DNA of 64,000 nt from Ambrosia x helenae (taxonomy: Eukaryota > Streptophyta > Magnoliopsida > Asterales > Asteraceae): positions 5,915,591 to 5,979,590 of the forward strand of contig CM061224.1 of NCBI GenBank assembly GCA_030844895.1, given 5' to 3'. Shown here one piece after another: positions 1 through 9,012 of this stretch (its first letter is position 1; the number at the start of each line of letters is the position of its first letter). The position numbers and the translations under genes are program-made. The notes under the pieces are model-generated. The model worked only from the letters and a program-made list of their open reading frames with translations, had not been told where the DNA came from and made no database searches.

Positions 1-400
1 TAATTATACTTTTATTGATGGGGATAATGATGATAACGAATTTTATCTTTTAAGCGACCATGAACTTGATGCTTTCATGACTCAACACTGTAACGACATA
101 AACCTATTATACCACTTTATATAAAAACAACTTTGTTCAAAATTGAGTACTTCTAGATTTTTTTTATTATGGATTCACTTTTAAATTATTATTTTTTTAT
201 TACGAAATCATGTACTATTAGATTATTTTTTAGTTAAAATTGTATTTATAAAATTGTATTGTTAGATATTAAACCACCCGATATAACCCGGTTCAACCGG
301 TTGAACCATTTCTAAGTCCAATCTGGTATGGTTAAAAAACCGGTTTTTAAAGCATTGGATGAGATCATTGTGTCTAATAGTAACCCCCTCCATTAAGACC
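1..400. other. AT-rich flank, no gene seen
   Basis: No convincing coding region. The part around 270-500 has repeated AACCGG-type words (for example CCGGTTCAACCGGTTGAACC near 288-307) of the kind seen in foldback MITEs. I could not define ends. Confidence 0.4.
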
Positions 401-1330
401 AGTCAAAACCGCACCCAACGAAGCAAAACTCAATTTCAACCTGAACCGGTTTGGCTCACTTCGGCCAGATACCAGTGTTGTCTAAATTTAACCCAACCTG
501 AACCGGTTTGAGTGAAAAAAAAACCAATTTGTGCACCTCTAGCGGGACCCACCGCCACCGGTCTTTTGTTTGGGCTTTGCATTAAAAGTTCATATTTGGG
601 CTTTTCTTAACCTATGTAAAGTTTTTGGGCTCTTTTGTCTGAAATTGGGCTCAAGATCTAGCCCATAAACACCACAACCATATACTTATACGACGTCGTA
701 CCACCATAACACTTGACCCTCTTTCCGGCCACTTTCTCCGGCCACCGTTCCAAGTTCCGGCGACTACCCATCTTACAATTGCAACAGAATTCAGGTACAA
801 ATGCCATTACTTATTTGATGGGTTTTGTTCTTTTTTTTATGAAACTCATTGTGTTGAATACTTGCATACCACCTGTTCGATGAAATGTCTGTAAGTGATT
901 TGATTAGATTTGTGTAATAGAAATTAGAAATACGTGTCTATTGAGGTTGAATGAAATGGGTTTTTAATCTAGTTTAATTTATTACTAATTTTATAGCAAT
1001 AAGTGGAGCTGCATTTAGATTGTTTTTACTTTTGGGGTGCATACCATCTGTTTGATGAAATGTCTGTGAGAAGTTTGATAGGACTTGTGTGACAAAGATA
1101 TGTTTCTATCTAAGTTGAAATGAAATGGGATTCATATTTAGGTTATTTCTATTTTGACTGTTCGTAACTGTAGCAAAAACAAGAGTAGTATTTTGCTTAT
1201 TGCTACAATGCTACGAGTTTCGGCATATTGGGCCTAGCTTTATTCTGCCTGTAGGTGTTATGATAGAAAGAATGGTACTCTGATTAGTGATTATATATCT
1301 GACCGAGCTGATCTTTTTTATTCATTGTAA
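401..1330 (+). pseudogene. Truncated ATP11 duplicate, promoter/5'UTR part
   Basis: This stretch aligns along its length with 47584-48440, the promoter, 5'UTR exon and 5'UTR intron of the intact ATP11 gene. Shared marks are the TACGACGTCGTA palindrome, the GGCCCATAAAC-like context, the CCGGCCAC motifs and the 5'UTR splice donor (exon ends at 794, then GTACAA). The alignment stops at ...TTGTAA (1330), where a Helitron terminus begins, and resumes at 25176. The two blocks were therefore one segment before the insertion. Scattered substitutions and small indels separate the copies, so the duplication is not brand new. It has the promoter of ATP11 but only a fragment of coding sequence. Confidence 0.88.
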
Positions 1331-1360
1331 CTAGGTTTATATCCAGCCGCACGTTGCGGC
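1331..1360 (-). other. Helitron 3' terminus: CTAG plus hairpin
   Basis: CTAG (1331-1334) is followed by a perfect 6-bp stem, 3-nt loop hairpin at 1346-1360. Read on the minus strand, the hairpin precedes CTAG by 11 nt, as in plant Helitron 3' ends. Confidence 0.8.
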
Positions 1361-2074
1361 GGCGTCAATTCGATTTAGAAAATAATTAAGTAATGACATT
1401 GCGTTGCGACATTTGAAATTTCAAATCAATACTATATCAATTTTCATACAAAGCATGGGTTACAACAGTGTTTTTATAGCAGTGAGTATATAGGTACAAA
1501 CAGTGCACATAGATACATAGCCTATGTATTTGGATAACATAAAAGGGTTGTTCAAAATTTGTAGTGTTAGCGCTGTGAGCTGTCTTTCTGATGTATACTT
1601 TACATTTTATGCTGCTTCCTCTTGTCCTTGGCGTCGAGCACGTCTGCAGTTTGGGATGTTGTGGATTCATTATATTTATTCAAAGGATTATAGGCTACCA
1701 ACTTCTTTAATACAAATGTAGGCCCAAAAAAGTTACCAGTAGGCAGCACTAACGACATCTTGGGCAGTATTGGAAGGAGATTTTTTCGTATGGGTGTTAC
1801 TGATTGTGGTCTGACACTTCTTCCTCGGGCTCATGTTGAAGGTAGCATGCTTTGTTAACGACGCAACAGATGTCATTGTCTTTCTTTTCTTTTTGAATTT
1901 GGATTTGCAACCGTGTTTCTTTGTTCTCAATTTTTAGTAGCTCTTTATTGGGGTCATGCATGGCAAGAACCTGGGCACATGTTTTGATTAGTAAACTATA
2001 CTTCATGAAACTAATGTAATTACCTATATGATAAATGCACATACAATCCATGGTTTAGAGAAGGTGTATGTTGC

Positions 2075-2111
<37 letters not shown>

Positions 2112-2130
2112 ATTAATAAATCATATATGC
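1361..2130. other. Helitron subterminal region, no gene recognised
   Basis: Only short open frames without recognisable domains. An ATT/ATA trinucleotide run occupies about 2074-2110. Confidence 0.4.
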
Positions 2131-2149
2131 AGAGACTAAACGTCTGTCC

Positions 2150-2632
2150 TCCTAGGCGAAAATATTATAGAAAACGGAAATATCTTGCTATTTTTTTTGG
2201 CGAATGGCGCCTATTCGTCTAGGCGCCTACGCGGCTAAGCGAATCAAATGCCTTAGCGCGTAAGCGAATAAGTGTCTATGCGCCAAGGCAGATAGTCTAT
2301 GCGCCTAAGCGAATCAAACGCTTAAGTGCCTATTTGCCTTGGCACTTATTCGCCTAGGCACCTACGCGTCTAAGCGAATCAAAGGTGTCACCCCTAAGCG
2401 AATCAAACGCCTTAGCGCCTAAGCGAATAAACGCCTATGCGCCTAGGCGAAAATATTATAGAAGATGGAAAAGTGTTGCTATTTTTTTTTTTGGCGATTG
2501 GCGCCTATTCGTCTAGGCGCCTACGCGAATAAGCGTCTATGCGTCTAGGCGAATAGTCTATGCTCCCAAGTGAATCAAATGCCTTAGCGCATAAGCGAAT
2601 AAGCGTCTATGCGCCTAGGCGAATATGAAGGA
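2150..2632. repeat. GCGCCTAAGCGAAT-type array with higher-order repeat
   Basis: Dense irregular repetition of the words GCGCCTA, TAAGCGAAT, TAGGCGAAT and GCGTCTATGCG. A higher-order unit of about 295 bp recurs: the block starting AGGCGAAAATATTATAGAA, followed by a T-run and GGCGCCTATTCGTCTAGGCG, appears at about 2153 and again at about 2448. Many words are self-complementary (GGCGCC, CCTAGG). It could be the arm of a Mutator-like MITE, given the GGCG/CGCC-rich MITE at 53160-53553, but no TSD was found here. Confidence 0.7.
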
Positions 2633-2639
2633 AATTGCA

Positions 2640-2760
2640 AAGCAAAAGGCTAATGAAGAGAAAAGGAGATTAGAACCTGAGATGCTTTTCAGAACAGAAG
2701 TTGTTGACAAAACAGGCGTAGGATTAATCTGTTACAGGAGTACACCACAATACCCTAATC
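2640..2760 (+). other. Short open segment, possible captured exon
   Basis: An ATG-initiated frame of about 40 codons rich in K, E and R (starts MKEIAKQKANEEKRRLEPEM) follows directly on the repeat array. I do not recognise the family. It could be a captured exon or chance. Confidence 0.25.
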
Positions 2761-2924
2761 ATGTAAATTATTGTGTGTGGCAATAGATTGTTGTTTGTGT
2801 CTAATTTTGTTTCTTCCAAACCCGCTGTTCAATGGAGTCCCTGCACATATCTTGTGAACACTCAAATATATTTGTTCATCACGATTGATCCTATTAAATC
2901 GATCTAAATGGGCCTATGAAAATT

Positions 2925-3190
2925 ATGTACCTTTTCTTTCTGAAGTTCTTGAAGACGATTTTGAAATTCTTCTAAATTTTTTGACAAAAGATCAGACACA
3001 TCAACCGTAACGCTACCTGCTAGTTCATTACTCCCCGCGATTTCTCCACATATATTTTTTTTTTAATTTGTCCCTGCACATCTGAAAACTCCTTTATCCT
3101 CTCTTCTTTCTTCTTCCACAGTTGTTCTAAAGCCGGTGCGATAGAAGCAACCTGTTCATTGATGGTTCCAGAAGTCTTCTCGGGCTGCAT
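2925..3190 (-). pseudogene. MAP65 microtubule-associated protein fragment
   Basis: On the minus strand, 3190 to about 2930 translates to a segment matching plant MAP65 proteins, which bundle microtubules. The recognisable run is NEQVASIAPALEQLWKKKEE, then IKEFSDVQGQI, ICGEIAGS and SKNLEEFQNRLQELQKEK. An A-run of about ten bases between the QI and ICGEIAG parts breaks the frame. The segment ends at a plausible donor (AAAG|GTACAT) near 2929. Only one exon-sized piece is present, with no start region, no other MAP65 exon and no nearby gene context. It lies on the same strand as the Helitron termini, consistent with capture by the Helitron. Family assignment is strong, but function is not expected. 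Confidence 0.8.
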
Positions 3191-3436
3191 TTAAAGTATT
3201 AAACCACATAAAGATGAACAATATCCTATGACAGATATTACAAATGCTACATTTCATTCATAATGTTCTAGCATATAATCTCTAAAAGTGAACCACTACA
3301 TTACCAGTTATGTATTAAAGGTGCTCAATACTAATTATCCTATATATTAATTTACCTAGCTGATGAATAGTGTTTTTTTTTGTGTCTTGACAAGCTTATT
3401 TAAAGTAATGTGTTTGATATGGTTTACCAAATGAGT

Positions 3437-3524
3437 TATGGTGCAGTTGGTAAGTTGTTGGTTTGTGCATAGTGATGTGTCCGGTTCGATTCCCGTTATC
3501 ACTGTTTTTTTTTTTTTTTTTTTT
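3437..3524 (+). mobile_element. tRNA-derived SINE
   Basis: Box A-like TGGTGCAGTTGGTAAG (about 3439-3454) and box B GGTTCGATTCCCG (3483-3495) are spaced as in a tRNA, followed by a T-run of about 20 (3505-3524). There is no cloverleaf acceptor stem, so this is a tRNA-related SINE head rather than a tRNA gene. Confidence 0.7.
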
Positions 3525-3635
3525 GGTTTAAAGAAAACTTTCTTGCCAGCTGTTGTGTGCAAGTCTATGCCACGTTTTCAAGTTTATTAGTCACTAATCC
3601 ACTAAGGAGATTGTTTGCCCCTCATTTGTGTTACA

Positions 3636-3674
<39 letters not shown>

Positions 3675-4480
3675 TTCTCTCTGTCTCTGTCTTTGCAGCG
3701 TCTTCACCGTGGTCACCCACACCTACCCTGTGGCCACAGTCTCCACCACCTCCTTGCCCGAGAAATACCCCCACCGTCACACCTTCTTTCTTTTTAAGTG
3801 GTTATCTCTATCACACCTCCACCCACATAGGTAAATACCCAAACCTTGATTCTCTTAAAGCTACCTGATTCATTCTTATTATTCTTATTATAAGGATAAT
3901 CGTCCTCTACTAATGTGATTGAAGCATATCCTTGCATTTTTTACCTGTTTTTGATGAATTTTTTTCTGCTTCCTTCATGCTTTGTTGTTATTTGAAAAGT
4001 TGAAGGTTGATCTTGCATTTTTTTTGAATTTGACGTTTGGGCTGACGAAGCTTTAGGATTTGGTGATAAGAGTAGTTTTTTGTGTTTATATGGTTGAGTG
4101 ATTATTTGGAATCGCCTCTGGTTAAAGGTTTTTTTTTTTTTTTTGGTATTGTTGCATTGTAATTTTAATTGAAAATATATAGGATAATCAAAGACTTGAA
4201 GTGGGTGTAATGAAGTAGAGAGAGAGAGAGGAGGGGTTTAGAGAGAGAGTGGGGTGGGATTGAAGCCTTAAAGTCTGTTTCACTGCATATGAAAACAGTC
4301 ACTATTCAGGGGTTTGTCTTTACCTGCTGAAAGGATGGAGGGGTGGGGTTATAATATAGTGGGGAATAGAGATGAAAGAATATGTGTGAAGTAGTCAATT
4401 AAGTGAAAGTGGACAGTTCGAATACAGAGGGAATTTAGAGGATGGAAATTGTAAATTTAATTAATAAGTTATAAATAAAT
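3525..4480. repeat. Noncoding stretch with CT microsatellite
   Basis: A (CT)n run occupies about 3638-3670 and generates several spurious Leu/Ser-rich frames. A GA-rich patch sits at about 4219-4250. I see no gene otherwise. Confidence 0.6.
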
Positions 4481-4489
4481 AGAATAAAG

Positions 4490-5040
4490 TTTATTTTATA
4501 AAAGGAAACAAACACTAATGAGTGGTGTTAGATTATTTGTTTTGTATAAAAGATTTGGTCAGCTATTACATGGAATCGTTTTAGATTGTAAAGCATTTGT
4601 TGAGAAATTTAGTTGTCTCTTTATTTGGGCCAGGCGTAGAAAAGCATCTGATGTAGGTTTTGTATTGGTGTTATTGCATTGTTAAAAGCAAACAATACTA
4701 GGCCAAGGGCTGTTTATTAATATGTTAACATGTGGGGCATTAAAAGTGGCATAACATGTAGTCGACAGCTGAGGATATGATAATTAGTCAGTTGTTACTG
4801 AGATGACCACAGATAAGCTACTTGGTGCAGAAATTTGAAACGGCCGCATAATGATGTCTTTGTATTTCAAAATGACCGTTTACGTTGTCTTAGAAAATTT
4901 TAATTTTAAGCGAAATGGTTGCATAGGGTTGCAGTTGAAAAGGCTTAAATGGTTACATAGATATTTTATCATAGGTTTTGTAGGCTGCCATCAGTCGTAC
5001 AGGTCTATTGCTTTCAGTCCAATTAAATGCCAATAATTTT
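4490..5040. repeat. Diverged copy of the 'A' tandem repeat
   Basis: Degenerate version of the block at 5055-5646. It shares TAAAG.GTTTGTTGAGAAA, ACGGCCGCATAATG, GCAGTTGAAAAGGCTTAAATGG and the TTTTGTAGG..GTC context, with many substitutions and indels. It is the oldest of three A copies. Confidence 0.7.
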
Positions 5041-5054
5041 TTGAGCTTTAAAGC

Positions 5055-5646
5055 ATTCTAAAGTAGATAGTTTGTATAGTTTGTACATTTGTGTTATATA
5101 AAATATTTGATGAGGTGTTAAATGGAATCTAAGAAGGGCTTCACTGTCGTTTTTAGATGAATTTAGATTACGACTTACCAATAGATTATAAAGCGTTTGT
5201 TGAGAAAATAAGTTGTATCTTTATTTGGTTTGTTGGTGCCTGATGCGAAGATGGAAGGTATGTTAAAGGTGCAATGGCAGAATATGTTGTCTCAAGTGTA
5301 CACATAACCTATTTAGGCCAGAGGTGTTGGTTTTCAAACAGCTTAAATAAGATTTTGGAACGGCCGCATAATGTGTTAGAGATTTTTACTTTTAAGGCAT
5401 AGGACTGCAGTTGAAAAGGCTTAAATGGCTGCGTAGATGTTTTGCCTTAAGTTTTGTAGGTTGTCGTCATCCCTACAGGTCTAATGTTTACAGCCCAATG
5501 ATACGCCAATACTACATTCTGTTCCCGTTGGCCCACCGACTTCGCCTTTCCGAGGACGGTTACCGAAAAATGGGCTGCGACAGTTAGCGACACATGGGCT
5601 GCGGCAGGAAGCTCTGGTAGTGACGGTCTGGGTTGTCATTTGTCAA
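5055..5646. repeat. Tandem repeat 'A', copy 1
   Basis: Nearly identical over about 590 bp to 7311-7903. It ends in GTTGTCATTTGTCAAG, where copy 1 is interrupted by a LINE-containing insertion. Confidence 0.9.
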
Positions 5647-6516
5647 GGAAGTTAGATGAAATTGCTTATCTAACTTCACTTGAAAATGTAAGTATACATT
5701 GGTTCGGATTGTAAGCTCGCAACAATCTGTTCGGATTGTAAGCTCGCAACGATTGTTGCGTGTGGTTTGATTTACTATTTTGGATCCTTTTGTAGGTGTT
5801 TGTTTGTATTTGTTCATTTTTCGGATTTGGTCCGTGGTATGTAGACTAGATTCTAAATCTGTTCGTCATTGAAGAAATCAAGTGCTGCACAGTAGCCGAA
5901 AGGCTGCAGCGGGTCGGGACAGTTTGGGTTGGGAATTGGGACTGGAAGAGACAACCAATTCAAAGGGAAGAATAGGAAGAGCTGCTGAAATTGACGCAAT
6001 TATTGGCAGACGTGACGCTATCAACAAACAAAGACACTTGGAAGTGGAAGCTGGAAAAGGATAGGCTGTTCACTACGGCTTCTTGCAGAAAACTTCTCAA
6101 GGCATATGCGACTCCATTTTATCCATATGAATGGTCTAAATGGGTACCAAAGAAAGTCAATTTGATGGCATGGAGAGCGGAACAAGACCAACTACCAACT
6201 CTTACAGGTTTGAGGCGAAGAAACATTGGCATTCAAGAAGATAGTTGTAGACTATGTGGTACAAGTTCGGAATCGTCGATGCATCTGTTCGTGGACTGTT
6301 ATGTTGCAGCAAACATATGGAACAAAATCGGCATATGATGTAAGATCCAACCAATATTTGCATTCAAGATGAAAGATTTACTAGAGACGCACAAGGTTAA
6401 CGGATTGGGAAAGGTTAAGAAAAAAGCGGTTCAATAAAGTGTTGATATGTAGCCGTATGTTGTTTTACTCCTCTCCTAATAGGCTGTGTGCGTCTTTTTT
6501 TAGGAATATTTGCGGT
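5647..6516 (+). mobile_element. Insertion with LINE (non-LTR) reverse-transcriptase tail
   Basis: This segment separates the A1 and B1 repeat blocks; in the other copy A2 and B2 are almost contiguous. The frame at 5991-6338 encodes the zf-RVT zinc-binding domain at the C-terminal end of plant LINE polyproteins. Visible marks are WVPKKVNLMAWRA, LPTLTGLRRRNI and a C..C..H...C pattern in CRLCGTSSESSMHLFVDC. Upstream 5880-6064 overlaps in another frame, suggesting a frameshift. No poly-A tail or TSD was found, so this is a dead 5'-truncated fragment. A 23-bp direct duplication (GTTCGGATTGTAAGCTCGCA) occurs at about 5701 and 5731. Confidence 0.75.
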
Positions 6517-6702
6517 TCACAACCGCCATGTCATCGACGGTGATGCATCGGTGTTTCTCTGTCTCTCTCGCTTTTTAATTGATTGTGAGATTTGGTTTAC
6601 TTTTTTTTGGGTTTGTTGGACTGTGATTCTTCCTAGGGAATAGCTTATGGGTGATGAGGCTCTGGTTGTTAATTTGACTTGCAATAGATTTAGTTTTCGG
6701 TT
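6517..6702. repeat. Tandem repeat 'B', copy 1
   Basis: Matches 7930-8115 almost base for base, from CACAAC.GCCATGTCATCG to GATTTAGTTTTCGG. Together with A1 it forms the first of two large tandem units. Confidence 0.9.
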
Positions 6703-6974
6703 CCAATGATCTGACATGAATTGCAGTAAAAGGAATTAGAGTGGTAGGTTGGGTAAGGAACCAAAGTGAGGGGATGAGGAGGGTGCGACGGGTGTTTCAG
6801 GGACCGAGTGGCTCGGTAGCATTGTTCGTGCAGGAAGAAGTTGCACTGCCAGCAAACGTATACAGTTCCTGTAGCGGAAGAGTGGCAACCGGAGCACGAG
6901 ACTTCGATGCCTTCCGGCATCTGGTGCATGATCAGGTTGTGCAAGTGGCTGAAATGCTTGATCCCTTGATCCAT
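6690..6974 (-). pseudogene. DC1 (Cys/His-rich C1) domain protein, 5' fragment
   Basis: Minus-strand frame from ATG at 6974 to a stop at 6690, about 95 aa. It begins MDQGIKHFSHLHNLIMH and contains a C1_2/DC1-type pattern: CSGCHSSATGTVYVCWQC, then NFFLHEQC, HPSHPPHPLTL and FYCNSCQ. DC1 proteins are plant zinc-binding proteins with several such units, and here only the first survives. The reading frame runs out in the B1 repeat (last codons before the stop read IIGTEN). The stretch 6975-7310 may be its promoter. It is on the same strand as the outer Helitron termini, consistent with capture of a gene's 5' end. Confidence 0.8.
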
Positions 6975-7310
6975 TTCTTTGATTGTGGTTGTGGGTGGAA
7001 TTGGAAAGACAGTATATGAAGATAAATAGATGGAAAGGAATTGGTTGATGTGCAACCTTGAATGGAATGGAATTGGTCAAAATGCCAACTATTTCTTGCT
7101 AGGTATTCTTATTTTCGAGAAGTTGACTTTGTAATATAATTGGTCAACCCTTTTGGTATGAAATTCTATTAACAGAGTTGTCTTTTTGTTTGAATACTAT
7201 TTCATGTTTAATATTTTCTCTATTGTGATACATATCTTCAAATAACTTAGTTTAGTACATACTTTATGACTAACTATTCATCAGCTTCATACATAAATAT
7301 ATAGGATAAT

Positions 7311-7903
7311 ATTCTAAAGTAGATAGTTTGTATTGTTTGTACATTTGTGTTATATAAAATATTTGATGAGGTGTTAAATGGAATCTAAGAAGGGCTTCAC
7401 TGTCGTTTTTAGATGAATTTAGATTACGACTTACCAATAGATTATAAAGCGTTTGTTGAGAAAATAAGTTGTATCTTTATTTGGTTTGTTGGTGCCTGAT
7501 GCGAAGATGGAAGGTATGTTAAAGGTGCAATGGCAGAATATGTTGTCTCAAGTGTACACATAACCTATTTAGGCCAGAGGTGTTGGTTTTCAAACAGCTT
7601 AAATAAGATTTTGGAACGGCCGCATAATGTGTTAGAGATTTTTACTTTTAAGGCATAGGACTGCAGTTGAAAAGGCTTAAATGGCTGCGTAGATGTTTTG
7701 CCTTAAGTTTTGTAGGTTGTCATCATCCCTGCAGGTCTAATGTTTACAGCCCAATGATACGCCAATACTACATTCTGTTCCCGTTGGCCCACCGACTTCG
7801 CCTTTCCGAGGACGGTTACCGAAAAATGGGCTGCGACAGTTAGCGACACATGGGCTGCGGCAGGAAGCTCTGGTGGTGACGGTCTGGGTTGTCATTTGTC
7901 AAG
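7311..7903. repeat. Tandem repeat 'A', copy 2
   Basis: Near-identical to 5055-5646, and directly followed (26 bp) by B copy 2. Confidence 0.9.
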
Positions 7904-7929
7904 CGAAGATGGTACGGTGGTTCAGGGGG

Positions 7930-8115
7930 CACAACTGCCATGTCATCGACGGTGATGCATCGGTGTTTCTCTGTCTCTCTCGCTTTTTAATTGATTGTGA
8001 GATTTGGTTTACTTTTTTTTGTGTTTGTTGGACTGTGATTCTTCCTAGGGAATAGCTTATGGGTGATGAGGCTCTGGTTGTTAATTTGACTTGCAATAGA
8101 TTTAGTTTTCGGTTT
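7930..8115. repeat. Tandem repeat 'B', copy 2
   Basis: Near-identical to 6517-6702. It lies about 0.9 kb upstream of the Rep-helicase start codon, so A2-B2 may form its promoter and leader. Confidence 0.85.
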
Positions 8116-9012
8116 TTTATATTTTAACTTTCAAAGATGATGTGGTTGAATCGAATTATTTAAACAAATTTGAATATCCTACCAGCTTTATTTTTTTTTT
8201 TGATACTGTACAAACTTGATTTGATTGTATTTTTCAGGGTAGTTAGTTTCGCTTTCATGGATTGTGATTTAATTCGTATTTAGAGTCTGTTAGGGTCGTT
8301 GATTAAGATTATGTTGGTTTTGACTTTGTTTGTTGTAGTGTATTGAGTTCTTTGTATCTGTTTTGTGTGTGTTTTCTCACCTTTTGGTGTGTGTTTATTG
8401 ATGATTCTTGATATGTGATCGTTGTTGTTGGTTAATTACAGAATATAGAATTTTAAAGCACTCTAAAGTAGTTTATTACAGCGATTTGTAAATTGCAAGT
8501 TGTGAAAAACGGATAGTGCAGCAGACACCCAAAGTAGTGTTAACAAACCGTTATCCGAATGCAAAAGGCTAGCATAGACTGGATATTTCATTACAGATAG
8601 GAGACACAAATTGTAACCTTGGGGCATGGTACGTTCTATTAGGATTTGATCGATAGTTTGTGTCTTGAACACAACCATGGAAGATATAGAGTTTAATGTT
8701 AACCGGAGGCTTAATAGGAGTGGTGATTGTTTTTACCTGTTCAGCTGCCAGGTTCTCTAGATATTTCATTAATTGCGAATTTTTTTTCTTTACTGCTTAG
8801 GTGTAAATGGAAGTGCCCAGAAGGGCCAATCAAGAAATTTAAATTTATACATTAGAGGCATACATATTATGTTTACTATTTTATTGTTGTTTGTTTTGAT
8901 GTAGTATTTTGTTTTTTTTATCTTTCTTACTCTCACGTACTTATGTATTTTTTTTTTAATTTTTTGTTTTTTTTTTCCTCGCAGGTATCATTGTTTGCAG
9001 TTTGCTTACTCG
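8116..9012. promoter_or_regulatory. Upstream/leader region of the Helitron Rep-helicase
   Basis: T-rich, intron-like sequence. A polypyrimidine tract ending ...CCTCGCAG at 8984 and the small exon GTATCATTGTTTGCAG...ATGCAG (8985-9018) suggest a 5'UTR intron ending at 8984. The minus-strand frames 8463-8769 show no recognisable domain. Confidence 0.4.

Noticed and set aside
2150..2632. CRISPR-like spaced repeats
   Set aside because: Repeats are irregular, in both orientations and without unique spacers, and the DNA is eukaryotic.
3437..3503. tRNA gene from box A and box B
   Set aside because: No acceptor or anticodon stem pairing, and a long T-run tail follows. A SINE head fits better. The same holds for 24985-25075.
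3557..3868. Ser/Leu-rich frames around the CT microsatellite
   Set aside because: Low-complexity artefacts of (CT)n in three frames.
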